Assembly (NCBI GenBank): GCA_902790495.1
Contig: CADASK010000028.1
Location: forward strand, 30,528-94,527
Length of the DNA: 64,000 nt
Source of the DNA: an uncultured Eubacteriales bacterium
GTDB taxonomy: Bacteria > Bacillota > Clostridia > Christensenellales > Aristaeellaceae
Direction of reading: 5' to 3'
The position numbers and the translations under genes are program-made. Within the stretch, counting starts at the first letter, position 1. Every line of letters begins with the position of its first letter. Positions 17,215-24,446 of the stretch are shown piece by piece. Below the pieces are notes generated by a model that was not told where the DNA came from, ran no database searches, and was given only the letters and a program-made list of their open reading frames with translations.

Positions 17215-18135
17215 TTAGATGGAATTTGCAATAGCCGTATGCTTCTGCAGCACCTCAGCAGAGTGATGCAAAGCCTGCATCTCCTCCGGCGTCAGCGGCA
17301 GCTCAATAATCTCCTCAATGCCGCTTCTGCCGACCCTGCAGGGCACCCCGCAGTGAATCCCGCTGACCCTGTATTCGCCCTCCGGCGCCACGGACAGCGG
17401 CATCACCTGATGGCTGTCGGTGAGGATCGCGCGGATCAGCAGGGCGGCCGCCCTTCCGATGCCGAACTCCGTCGAGCCCTTGCCCTCGATGATGTCCATA
17501 CCGATGCGATGGGTGCGCTCCAGGGCTGCCTCCGGGTCGAAGCCGGGCGCTTCCGCCGCGGGTTTTCCGCTGATACGGACGGCGGAGAAGGGAATCATGG
17601 AGGAGTCCCCGTGCTCGCCGAGCACCACGGCGTCGATGGCGCTGCCCGCGGCGCCGGTCTGCTCGCTCAGCACGCGGCGCAGGCGGGCCGTATCCAGCAG
17701 GGTGCCCGTGCCGAAGCAGCGGGTGTGCTCCATGCCGAGGGCGCGGCGCAGGCAGTCCGCGATGATGTCGCAGGGGTTGGTGATGCTGACCACCAGACCG
17801 CCGACACCGGCGGGCCGCAGCTGCTCCGCCAGCTCGCGCACCATGCGCACCGAGTCGCCTAAGAGATCCAGCCGGGTCTGGCCCGGCTCCCGGGGCTTGC
17901 CGATGGCGCACACGGTGACGTCCGCGTCGGCGCAGTCGGCGTAGGCGCCGGCGCGCACGGTGATGCGGCCCAGGGCCTTGTCCAGGCTGTCCGCCACGTC
18001 CATGGCCTGGGCGGCAGCCTTGCCGGGGATCTTGTCCACGAGGACGATCTCCCGGCAGATGCGTCCCGCGACGAGGGCTGAGGCCACATGGGATCCGACG
18101 TGGCCTGCGCCGAGGATGACTACTTTGCCTTGCAT
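17215..18135 (-). CDS. L-2-hydroxyacid dehydrogenase (lactate/malate dehydrogenase family) under a Trp T-box
   Basis: A 306-residue NAD-dependent dehydrogenase. The Rossmann motif GAGHVGSH is near residue 9; the catalytic His is H175 in GEHGDS and the substrate-binding Arg is R151 in GTLLDTAR. At the classical specificity position, where lactate dehydrogenases have Gln, the loop reads GKPREPGQTR with Arg (R82), as in malate dehydrogenases. The GTGTLLDTAR segment also recalls L-2-hydroxyisocaproate dehydrogenase, so the natural 2-oxoacid is open. A tryptophan-specific T-box upstream and a TrpXYZ-like transporter downstream suggest an aromatic 2-oxoacid such as indolepyruvate (inference). AGGAGG lies 6 bases before the ATG. 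Confidence 0.85.
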   Translation of the reverse strand: MQGKVVILGAGHVGSHVASALVAGRICREIVLVDKIPGKAAAQAMDVADSLDKALGRITVRAGAYADCADADVTVCAIGKPREPGQTRLDLLGDSVRMVRELAEQLRPAGVGGLVVSITNPCDIIADCLRRALGMEHTRCFGTGTLLDTARLRRVLSEQTGAAGSAIDAVVLGEHGDSSMIPFSAVRISGKPAAEAPGFDPEAALERTHRIGMDIIEGKGSTEFGIGRAAALLIRAILTDSHQVMPLSVAPEGEYRVSGIHCGVPCRVGRSGIEEIIELPLTPEEMQALHHSAEVLQKHTAIANSI

Positions 18136-18173
18136 GCTGCACCTCCTGGCTGGAGACAGGGGGGTTTCAAACA

Positions 18174-18448
18174 GAAAAGCCCTGTCCCGCAAATCGTTCT
18201 TTGCTGGGACAGGGCTGATATCACTTCCCTGCGGTGCCACCCGGCTTGGCGCTGTGTGCGCCCACCTCACGCCGTACCATCATACGGCCCCCGCGGATAA
18301 CGGGAGGGTACCCGTCGCCCCTACTGAGCGCGTCGCGCGGTTCGGTTTGCCCTCGGAAGTCCATTCATCACCGCGTCCTGTGCCGCAATCCCACCGCCTG
18401 CGGCTCTCTTGCCATGCTGCCGATGACTACTCGTCTTCCTCAATGGTT
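18174..18448 (-). ncRNA. T-box riboswitch leader, tryptophan specifier (UGG)
   Basis: Read on the minus strand. Stem I closes with GGAAG/CTTCC, above which TCATC pairs with GATGA. Between these lies the specifier loop, ACGAGTAG on the 5' side (with the usual AGUA) and A-TGG-A on the 3' side; the specifier is at 18361-18363. The apical part has AGAGAGCC and GGTGGGATT-type T-box sequence. The antiterminator carries the T-box GGGTGGCACCGC at 18231-18242, whose UGGC bulge matches the G discriminator base of tRNA-Trp. A terminator follows: AGCCCTGTCCC/GGGACAGGGCT then TTTT. Uncharged tRNA-Trp should stabilise antitermination and switch on the dehydrogenase gene, which starts about 40 bases downstream. 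Confidence 0.9.
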
Positions 18449-18454
18449 TAGCAC

Positions 18455-18483
18455 ATTATAACGATGAAGGGAGAAACTGTCAA
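18455..18483 (-). promoter_or_regulatory. Consensus sigma-A promoter of the T-box transcript
   Basis: On the minus strand TTGACA (18483-18478), a 17-base spacer, then TATAAT (18460-18455). Both hexamers are perfect. Transcription should start about 7 bases before Stem I of the T-box. Confidence 0.93.
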
Positions 18484-18664
18484 TACCCATATTTTGGTTT
18501 TGGGAAAAAAGACAGGAAAAATACACAGGACGGCCCGGGCAATGGGAAAAGCGCCCGGGGCTTTTTGCGGCCGGCCGGGTACGCTGTGCAGGAAAACGCA
18601 TGGCTTTCGCGTATTGATAAAGAGGATCAGGTGGCGGAAAAGCGCCGCACAGAAAGGCATCGGG

Positions 18665-19660
18665 ATGAGCATGAAGCAGAGCGTCGAGCGGGAGATACCG
18701 ATCCAGGCCGTGGGGCCGGTGGGCATCGGTCAGGTAGAGAACAGGGAGGCCGGCACGGGGCTGACGGTTTTCGTGTGCCCGGCGGGCATGCGCGCGGGCC
18801 TGGACATCCGCGGCGGCGGGCCGGCCTCGCGGGAGCCTCAGCTGCTGCAGCCGCTGACGGCGGCCCAGGAGATCCACGCCATCGTGCTCGGCGGAGGCAG
18901 CGCCTTCGGCCTGGACGCGGCGGGCGGAGTGATGCAGTGCCTCGAGGAGCGCGGCATCGGCCTGGAGGTCGGCGTGACGAAGGTACCGCTGGTGGTGCAG
19001 TCCGATATCTTTGACCTGACCGTGGCTCGCCCGGACGTGCGCCCGGACGCCGCTATGGGCTACGAGGCGGCAAGGCTGGCCCTGGACGCGCCCAACTACC
19101 GCGACGGCAATTTCGGCGTCGGCTGCGGGGCCACGGTGGGCAAGATGGCCGGCATGGCCACCTGCATGAAGACCGGCATCGGCAGCTATGCCGTCCAGCT
19201 GGGCGATGTGAAGATCGGCGCGGTGGTGGTGGTCAACGCCCTGGGCGACGTGTTCGACTGGAAGACCGGGCGGCAGGTCGCGGGCCTGCTGACCGAGGAC
19301 AGGTGCGGCCTGCGCAGCACCTCGGACTTCATGAAGGGCATGACGGCCATCGCCGAGAACAAGTTCGCGAGCAACACGACCCTGGCGGTGGTGATGACCA
19401 ACGCGGTCTTCGACAAGGCCAGGCTGTGCAAGATCGCCGGGATGGCCCACGATGGCTACGCGCGGTCGATCCACCCGGTGCACACGTCCGCTGACGGCGA
19501 CAGCATCTACGCGGTGTCGCTGGGCGATGTGCGCGCGGATCAGGATCTCGTGGGGATGATGGCCGCAGAGGTGGTCAGCGAGGCGATATTGAGGGCAGTT
19601 GCCGCCGCCGAGAGCGCCTACGGGTTTCCCTCAGCGAGGGAATTGGGAATAATCCTGTAA
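18665..19660 (+). CDS. P1 family peptidase (DmpA/BapA-like, Ntn fold)
   Basis: A 331-residue protein of the P1 (S58) family, which matures by self-cleavage into two chains and acts as an aminopeptidase on beta-amino or D-amino N-terminal peptides. GGGSAFGLDAAGGVMQ near residue 78 and GNFGVGCGATVGK near 149 are typical. The predicted cleavage and nucleophile site is the NTT in ASNTTLAVVMTNA, about residue 240. AGAAAGG stands about 8 bases before the chosen ATG; a second ATG two codons on is also possible. It is divergent from the T-box transcript and shares the spacer with it. Confidence 0.88.
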   Translation: MSMKQSVEREIPIQAVGPVGIGQVENREAGTGLTVFVCPAGMRAGLDIRGGGPASREPQLLQPLTAAQEIHAIVLGGGSAFGLDAAGGVMQCLEERGIGLEVGVTKVPLVVQSDIFDLTVARPDVRPDAAMGYEAARLALDAPNYRDGNFGVGCGATVGKMAGMATCMKTGIGSYAVQLGDVKIGAVVVVNALGDVFDWKTGRQVAGLLTEDRCGLRSTSDFMKGMTAIAENKFASNTTLAVVMTNAVFDKARLCKIAGMAHDGYARSIHPVHTSADGDSIYAVSLGDVRADQDLVGMMAAEVVSEAILRAVAAAESAYGFPSARELGIIL

Positions 19661-19702
19661 TGGAATAAAACATCTTGAACTTTGTTCATGCCAACAAAGA
19701 GA

Positions 19703-19759
19703 TTCCGCGCCTGCGGGCGCGGGCAGGGGGCTTTGCGATCGCCCCCTGCACCCCTTCGC
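19703..19759 (-). repeat. Family A dispersed repeat, short form
   Basis: Same sequence type as the copy near 17.0 kb but inverted: GCAGGGGGC/GCCCCCTGC stem and CGCGCC/GGCGCG hairpin. It follows the P1 peptidase gene. The 372-base spacer up to rpsR holds this copy, a family C copy, a family A remnant and the rpsR terminator. Confidence 0.9.
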
Positions 19760-19812
19760 ATCGCCCATCTTCAATGTTGTTTTATTGCCATTTAGAAGAT
19801 AAGATTGGGCAA

Positions 19813-19860
19813 GTACCAAAAGCGTGTGCGGGGGGTCCGGGGGACACACGTCGCAACGTG
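19813..19860 (+). repeat. Family C repeat, copy 2
   Basis: Starts GTACCAAAAGCGTGTGCGGG and ends ACACGTCGCAACGTG; nearly identical to copy 1 but on the other strand. Confidence 0.8.
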
Positions 19861-19913
19861 ATGTCGCTGCCGCTTTCGCCTCACTGAAAACTCCACACTG
19901 TGGAGTTTTCCGG
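19861..19913 (-). repeat. Family A remnant (inner module only)
   Basis: On the minus strand it keeps the inner hairpin GGAAAACTCCACA-GTG-TGGAGTTTTC followed by AGGCGAAAGCGGCAGCGACAT, matching the variant long copy near 15.8 kb. The outer stems are missing. It abuts family C copy 2. Confidence 0.65.
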
Positions 19914-19982
19914 ATATGGGTTTATTACATGAAGCACACAAAGGTTCAGAAACTCTGCTATCCAAACGAACAAACACAGAAT

Positions 19983-20022
19983 AAGAAAAGAACCATCCAA
20001 CATCATGTCGGACGGTTCTTCT
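19983..20022 (-). terminator. Terminator of the rpsF-ssb-rpsR operon
   Basis: On the minus strand GAACCGTCC/GGATGGTTC form a stem with an 11-base loop, followed by TTTTCTT. It lies about 10 bases after the rpsR stop. Confidence 0.85.
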
Positions 20023-20032
20023 TTTGAGCAAA

Positions 20033-20290
20033 TTACTCAGCCGTGTAGGGCAGCAGCGCGATGGCACGGGCGCGCTTGATGGCCTCGCTCAGCTGGCGCT
20101 GATGCTTGGCGCAGTTGCCGGTCATACGGCAGGGCAGAATCTTGCCGCGCTCGTTGATGTAGCGGCGCAGATGATTCACGTCCTTGTAGTCGATATAAGC
20201 AATCTTATCGACGCAGAAAGCGCACACCTTGCGGCGGGGGCGACGGCCTCCGCGCGGACGCGGCCTTCTCTCTTCACGTACTTCAGACAT
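20033..20290 (-). CDS. rpsR: 30S ribosomal protein S18
   Basis: An 85-residue S18 with a basic arginine-rich N-terminus followed by [18 protein letters not shown] and [19 protein letters not shown]. The four cysteines (CxxC and CxxxxC) make it the zinc-binding type, as opposed to the Cys-free version some genomes also carry. S18 pairs with S6 on the 30S platform. It is the last gene of rpsF-ssb-rpsR, 100 bases after ssb. Confidence 0.97.
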   Translation of the reverse strand: MSEVREERRPRPRGGRRPRRKVCAFCVDKIAYIDYKDVNHLRRYINERGKILPCRMTGNCAKHQRQLSEAIKRARAIALLPYTAE

Positions 20291-20392
20291 GGGATTTGGC
20301 CTCCTTTCGAGGGCTGCCCGGCTATGCCGGACGCAGGTAGGATCGACTGGGAATCAGTCGGTTGGCTGTGATACGGTGACGTTCGCCTTCCG

Positions 20393-20857
20393 TCAGAAGG
20401 GCAGATCGTCGGACTCCACGGCGGTAAAGCCGTTGTTCTGAGCGGTGGGCGCAGCGGGCGCGGCGGGGGATGCGGACATTCCGCCGTTCTGCCTCATGGC
20501 TTCAGCTTCGGCGCGGCTGGTCAGGAACTCGAAGTCGTCCGCACGCATCTCCAGGCTCACGCGGGTATTGCCGCTCTGATCCTGGTAGGTGCGGGGCTGC
20601 TGCAGCTCACCGGTGACGAAGACCTTGTTGCCCTTCGCCAGGTAGCGCTGGCAGACGTCTGCGCGGGTGCCCCAGACACTCACACGGATGAACAGGGTAT
20701 CATCCTGCTGCTGTCCGTTCTGGTTGTTCTGGTTGCTGCGGCGGCGGCCGTTGGCTGCCACCGTGAAGGAGCAGACCTGCGTGTCGCCGTTGTAACCGCT
20801 GACCGAGCGCGTTTCGGGATCCCGGACCAAATTGCCGATAATCTGGATCTTATTCAT
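20393..20857 (-). CDS. ssb: Single-stranded DNA-binding protein
   Basis: A 154-residue SSB. The OB-fold begins MNKIQIIGNLVRDPETR and continues through FIRVSVWGTRADVCQRYLAKG and VFVTGELQQPRTYQD. A Gln/Asn-rich linker loop sits at residues 40-50. The acidic tip ESDDLPF is the docking site for partner repair proteins. The ATG was chosen over a TTG two codons upstream because it lies behind AAGGTGATTGCGT. It sits between rpsF and rpsR, its usual place in Bacillota. Confidence 0.97.
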   Translation of the reverse strand: MNKIQIIGNLVRDPETRSVSGYNGDTQVCSFTVAANGRRRSNQNNQNGQQQDDTLFIRVSVWGTRADVCQRYLAKGNKVFVTGELQQPRTYQDQSGNTRVSLEMRADDFEFLTSRAEAEAMRQNGGMSASPAAPAAPTAQNNGFTAVESDDLPF

Positions 20858-20893
20858 ACGCAATCACCTTAGAACTCGGAAATCTTTGTCGAA

Positions 20894-21298
20894 TTACTCA
20901 GCCTCGGCGGGCTCGACAGGAGCCTCGGCCGCGGGAGCGGCTTCCTCGGCGGGAGCGGCGGCTTCCTCAGCCACGGGCTTGATGGCGCGCGGCTTGACCT
21001 TGCTCTGCTTCACCAGCAGCTTCACGGTCATGTACCGCAGGATGCTGTCGTTGATGCGCAGGTTGCGCTCAACCTCAGCCACCAGCTCGGCGGGAGCCTG
21101 CATGGTCACCAGCACGTACCAGCCCTCGGTGCGATAGTTGATCGCATAGGCCAGGCGGCGCTTGCCCCAGGTCTCATCAACCTTTTCCACCTCGCCGCCG
21201 TTGGCAGCGATCAGGGCGGAAACCTTCTCGATCAGTTCCTTGCGAGCGGTCTCCTCCAGGTTGGGGTCGATGATGTAGGTCAGTTCATACCTATTCAT
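20894..21298 (-). CDS. rpsF: 30S ribosomal protein S6
   Basis: A 134-residue S6: MNRYELTYIIDPNLEE, GKRRLAYAINYRTEGWYVL and NLRINDSILRYMTVKL are family hallmarks. Residues about 108-134 form a low-complexity Ala/Glu/Pro tail longer than in E. coli. AGGAGGTGAAAGG precedes the ATG. It leads the rpsF-ssb-rpsR operon. Confidence 0.97.
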   Translation of the reverse strand: MNRYELTYIIDPNLEETARKELIEKVSALIAANGGEVEKVDETWGKRRLAYAINYRTEGWYVLVTMQAPAELVAEVERNLRINDSILRYMTVKLLVKQSKVKPRAIKPVAEEAAAPAEEAAPAAEAPVEPAEAE

Positions 21299-21325
21299 GT
21301 CCTTTCACCTCCTCATGGACGTATG

Positions 21326-21349
21326 GCGCTGCATCTTTGCGTGCAGCGC
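21326..21349 (-). promoter_or_regulatory. Leader hairpin upstream of rpsF
   Basis: GCGCTGC and GCAGCGC pair over a 10-base loop in the 5' leader, 27 bases before the rpsF start. Many bacteria autoregulate rpsF through an S6:S18-binding leader. The CCG element expected in that motif is not evident here, so the role is unproven. Confidence 0.45.
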
Positions 21350-21368
21350 AAGGATGTGCCAATTTCGA

Positions 21369-21396
21369 ATTATAGCACAAAACGCGGCTTTTGCAA
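21369..21396 (-). promoter_or_regulatory. Promoter of the rpsF operon
   Basis: On the minus strand TTGCAA, 16 bases, TATAAT. It lies about 70 bases upstream of the rpsF start and just before the leader hairpin. Confidence 0.75.
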
Positions 21397-21463
21397 GGGG
21401 AATTTCCGCGATTCTCCCGTTTTTTCGGGCAAAATCTGGCGGAAATCCGGAATTTTGCAAAGG

Positions 21464-21898
21464 TTACGGCTGCGGATCTTCTTCGCCGACGCGGGTGAAG
21501 CGCCGGAAGGTGTTCCCGCCGCGCTCCACGGTCTCGTTCCACATGGCGGCCGGGCGCACCCACACGCCGCCCTCGCCGTAGAGCGCGCGGTACACCACCA
21601 TGGGCTCGGTGGTCTCCGAGTGCCGCGCGATGCAGAGCACCTCGTATTCGTTTCCCTTGAAGTGGCGGTAGCGGCCCGGCGGAATCTCCCGCTGGGCTTC
21701 CTCGAAGGAGGGCAGGCATTCGACCTTCGCGATATCGCTCTCGAAGAGCCGCTGTCCGCCGATCCGGAGGCCCGCTTCCCCGCGGCCGAACTCGCGCAGC
21801 CCGGCCTAGGCCGTGAAAGCCTCCGCGACGCCGGTGAAGGTGCGGCCCTGGGTGTCCGTCACGCGGATGAGCTGATGGTGGTACTGGGTGTATTGCAT
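21464..21898 (-). pseudogene. DUF1653 protein interrupted by an in-frame amber codon
   Basis: Read from the ATG at 21898 the frame gives MQYTQYHHQLIRVTDTQG and so on, meets TAG at codon 31 (21808-21806), then continues open for 113 codons to TAA. The part beyond the TAG holds the DUF1653 signature RYRHFKGNEYEVLCIARHSE and VVYRALYGEGGVWVRPAAMW. The part before it looks like the small strand-rich domain often placed before it. No good internal start follows the TAG. It is either a nonsense mutation, a sequencing error or a suppressed stop. The start lies 13 bases upstream of the next gene on this strand, xth, so it was probably in that operon. Confidence 0.8.
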
Positions 21899-21910
21899 GG
21901 GGCCTCCCGT

Positions 21911-22666
21911 TCAGTCCTTCAGCGTCAGCTCCACCGGGCAGTGGTCGGAGCCGAAGATCTCGTTGTGGATCTCCGCGCTGAGCAGGCGGGGCCGCAGGGC
22001 CTCGGACACGATGAAGTAATCGATGCGCCATCCCGCGTTGTTCTCCCGGGCGTGGAAGCGGTAGCTCCACCAGCTGTAGATGTTGGTGCGGTCGGGGTAG
22101 AAGTAGCGGAAGGTGTCGATGAAGCCGCTGCCCAGCAGATGGGTCATCTTGTCGCGCTCCTGCTGGGTGAAGCCGGCGTTCATGCGGTTGCTGGCGGGGT
22201 TCTTCAGGTCGATCTCCTCGTGGGCCACGTTCAGGTCGCCGCAGAAGATGATGGGCTTCTCCCGCTCCAGCTCCTTCAGGTAGGCGAGGAAGGCGTCCTC
22301 CCAGGCCATGCGCCAGTCCAGGCGCTTCAGCCCGTCCTGGCTGTTGGGCGTGTAGACCGTCACCATCCAGAAATCGCCCATGTCGGCGCTGATGACCCGG
22401 CCCTCGTGGTCGAACTCGTCCACGCCAATGCCGTAGCGCACCTGCAGCGGCTCCTTGCGGGTGAAGAGGGCGGTGCCGGAGTAGCCCTTCTTCTCCGCCG
22501 CGTTCCAGTACTGGTGATAGCCGGGCAGGTCCAGCTCCACCTGGCCGACCTGGCATTTGGTTTCCTGCAGGCAGAAGATGTCCGCGTCGAGCTGTTTGAA
22601 GCTCTCGAGGAAATCCTTGCCCAGGGCCGCGCGGATACCGTTGACGTTCCAGGAAATCAGCTTCAT
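21911..22666 (-). CDS. xth: Exodeoxyribonuclease III (AP endonuclease)
   Basis: A 251-residue protein of the ExoIII/APE1 family that cuts DNA at abasic sites. MKLISWNVNGIRAAL, the Mg-binding LQETKC near residue 33, CGDLNVAHEEIDL near 142, WSYRFHARENNAGWRIDYF and the catalytic SDHCPVELTL at the C-terminus are all present. It lies just upstream of the broken DUF1653 gene on the same strand. Confidence 0.96.
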   Translation of the reverse strand: MKLISWNVNGIRAALGKDFLESFKQLDADIFCLQETKCQVGQVELDLPGYHQYWNAAEKKGYSGTALFTRKEPLQVRYGIGVDEFDHEGRVISADMGDFWMVTVYTPNSQDGLKRLDWRMAWEDAFLAYLKELEREKPIIFCGDLNVAHEEIDLKNPASNRMNAGFTQQERDKMTHLLGSGFIDTFRYFYPDRTNIYSWWSYRFHARENNAGWRIDYFIVSEALRPRLLSAEIHNEIFGSDHCPVELTLKD

Positions 22667-22714
22667 AGTTTTGAACTCCTCTCAAGGGTTTGTTCAGCCT
22701 GAAGTAAACGCGAC

Positions 22715-22771
22715 GCGAAGGGGTGCAGGGGGCGATCGCAAAGCCCCCTGCCCGCGCCCGCAGGCGCGGAA
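22715..22771 (+). repeat. Family A dispersed repeat, short form
   Basis: GCAGGGGGC/GCCCCCTGC stem and CGCGCC/GGCGCG hairpin; identical in type to the copies near 17.0, 24.4, 33.4 and 60.3 kb. It lies directly upstream of the xth gene. Confidence 0.9.
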
Positions 22772-22808
22772 TTCTTGCAGATATTGAGAATGCTTTATCA
22801 GCAGGGAG

Positions 22809-22932
22809 TTTCGCCGCCTGCGGGCGGCGACCAAAGGGCTTTCCGATCGGTCCGGGGCTGTCGCCCGTTCTCCGCTGAAAACGCCATAACATGGAGTTTT
22901 CCGGGCGCTCCGAACCCTTTGGAAACCTTCGG
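22809..22932 (-). repeat. Family A dispersed repeat, long form
   Basis: Long form with CCAAAGGG/CCCTTTGG as main stem and CGCCGCC/GGCGGCG as distal hairpin. The inner hairpin GAAAACTCCAT/ATGGCGTTTTC carries one mismatch, as if two hairpin versions had recombined. It faces the short copy just upstream; together they fill the 301-base spacer between xth and the MATE gene. Confidence 0.85.
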
Positions 22933-22967
22933 GCATCCGCTCTTGTTGCGGCAGCTGTGTTAAACTA

Positions 22968-24320
22968 TCAGGCATTGGCTTCCAAAAGCCTTTTGCGGTA
23001 AACCGTGACATACATCGTCACAAAGCAGGCCATGCCGCCGAGGAAATTCGACACCGGTTCGGCGATGAACACGCCGTTCACGCCTAACCCCATCATGGGC
23101 AGCAGCAGGGTCAGGGGCGTCACGATGACCACCTTGCGCAGCAGGGAGAAGAACACCGCGTGCTTGGCGTCGCCCAGGGCCTGGAAGACGCTCTGCCCGG
23201 CCATCTGGAAGGCCTGGAACACGAAGCCGAAGAAGTACAGCCGCAGGGCGGGCGGGCCGGCCTCCAGCAGGGCGGCGTCGCTGGCGAAGATGGACACGAG
23301 AAAGCGCGACTGCCAGAGCACCAGCAGCCAGGCCAGCAGGGTGTAGGCGATGCCCACGAGGGTGGTGAAGCGGATACCCTCTTTCACGCGGGCGTACTTG
23401 TTCGCGCCGTAATTGTAGCCCAGCACGGGCTGCGCGCCGCTGGTGATGCCGTGCACCGGCATCGCGAAGATCTCGCGCACGGAGTTCAGCACGGTCATCA
23501 CGCTGACGTAGAGGTCGCCGCCGTAGCGCTGGAGGGTGGCGTTGCAGGCCACCTGGGTCAGGGCGTTGGTGGCCATCATGATGAAGCCCACAACGCCCAG
23601 GGACACGATCTCACCGGTCATGCGCGCGGTGACGCGCAGGTGGTCGCGGCGGATGGGGATCAGCACCTTCTTCCCGGTGAGGAAGCGGAGCACCCACACG
23701 CAGCTGACGGCCTGGGCGATGACGGTGGCCAGGGCTGCGCCGCGCACGCCCATGCCGAAGGTGAAGATGAACAGCGGGTCCAGCACCAGGTTGATCACCG
23801 CGCCGAGGACGGTGGTCAGCATGCCCACGCGCGGGAAGCCCTGGGCGTTGATGAAGCCGTTGAGGCCCGTGGCCAGCATGGTGAAGGGTGTGCCGAGCAG
23901 GTAGATGGTCAGGTAGGCGTCCGCGTAGCTGTAGGACGCCTCGCTGGCCCCGAAGGCGAAGAGGATCGGGCGGCGGAAGAGGTAGCTGACGACGATCAGC
24001 GCCGCCGAGCAGAGGGTCAGCAGGGTGGTGACGTGGCCCAGCAGGCGGGAGGCCCGCTCCTCCTGGCCCGCGCCCCGGGCGATGGCGAACAGCGGCGCGC
24101 CGCCCGAGCCGAACAGCGAGGTGAACGCGCCGATCAGCGACACAATTGGGAAGATGAGGCCGACGCCGGTCAGGGCCATGCTGTCCGTGGCGGAGAGATG
24201 GCCGAGATAGATGCGGTCCACGATGTTGTACATCAGGTGGACGAGCTGCGCGAGGGTCAGCGGCAGCGCCTGCGCCAGGATCTGCCGGCTGACCTTTCCC
24301 TCGGAGAAATCATGCTGCAT
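22968..24320 (-). CDS. MATE family efflux transporter (1)
   Basis: A 450-residue, 12-helix multidrug/toxin exporter of the MATE family, driven by Na+ or H+. The first repeat begins LPLTLAQLVHLMYNIVDRIY and the equivalent second half begins around residue 240. The SGAQPVLGYNYGANKYARVKE motif near residue 290 is characteristic of the NorM/DinF-related clostridial group. Substrate cannot be told. It is flanked on both sides by family A repeats. Confidence 0.92.
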   Translation of the reverse strand: MQHDFSEGKVSRQILAQALPLTLAQLVHLMYNIVDRIYLGHLSATDSMALTGVGLIFPIVSLIGAFTSLFGSGGAPLFAIARGAGQEERASRLLGHVTTLLTLCSAALIVVSYLFRRPILFAFGASEASYSYADAYLTIYLLGTPFTMLATGLNGFINAQGFPRVGMLTTVLGAVINLVLDPLFIFTFGMGVRGAALATVIAQAVSCVWVLRFLTGKKVLIPIRRDHLRVTARMTGEIVSLGVVGFIMMATNALTQVACNATLQRYGGDLYVSVMTVLNSVREIFAMPVHGITSGAQPVLGYNYGANKYARVKEGIRFTTLVGIAYTLLAWLLVLWQSRFLVSIFASDAALLEAGPPALRLYFFGFVFQAFQMAGQSVFQALGDAKHAVFFSLLRKVVIVTPLTLLLPMMGLGVNGVFIAEPVSNFLGGMACFVTMYVTVYRKRLLEANA

Positions 24321-24374
24321 AAGGAACCTCTTACACTATATCTTCCATAAAAAGCTCATTGCACAAGATGGCGG

Positions 24375-24431
24375 GCGAAGGGGTGCAGGGGGCGATCGCA
24401 AAGCCCCCTGCCCGCGCCCGCAGGCGCGGAA
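24375..24431 (+). repeat. Family A dispersed repeat, short form
   Basis: Standard GCAGGGGGC/GCCCCCTGC and CGCGCC/GGCGCG hairpins, in the short gap between the transglutaminase-like gene and the MATE gene. Confidence 0.9.
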
Positions 24432-24446
24432 CCCCTGACGCATGCA

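Noticed and set aside
17133-19860. Composite transposon bounded by family C copies
   Set aside because: No transposase lies inside. The flanking family A copies are not in mirrored order, so the ends are not true terminal inverted repeats.
21300-21360. S6:S18-binding autoregulatory leader of rpsF
   Set aside because: A hairpin exists but the expected CCG element next to it is not seen, so only the hairpin is annotated.
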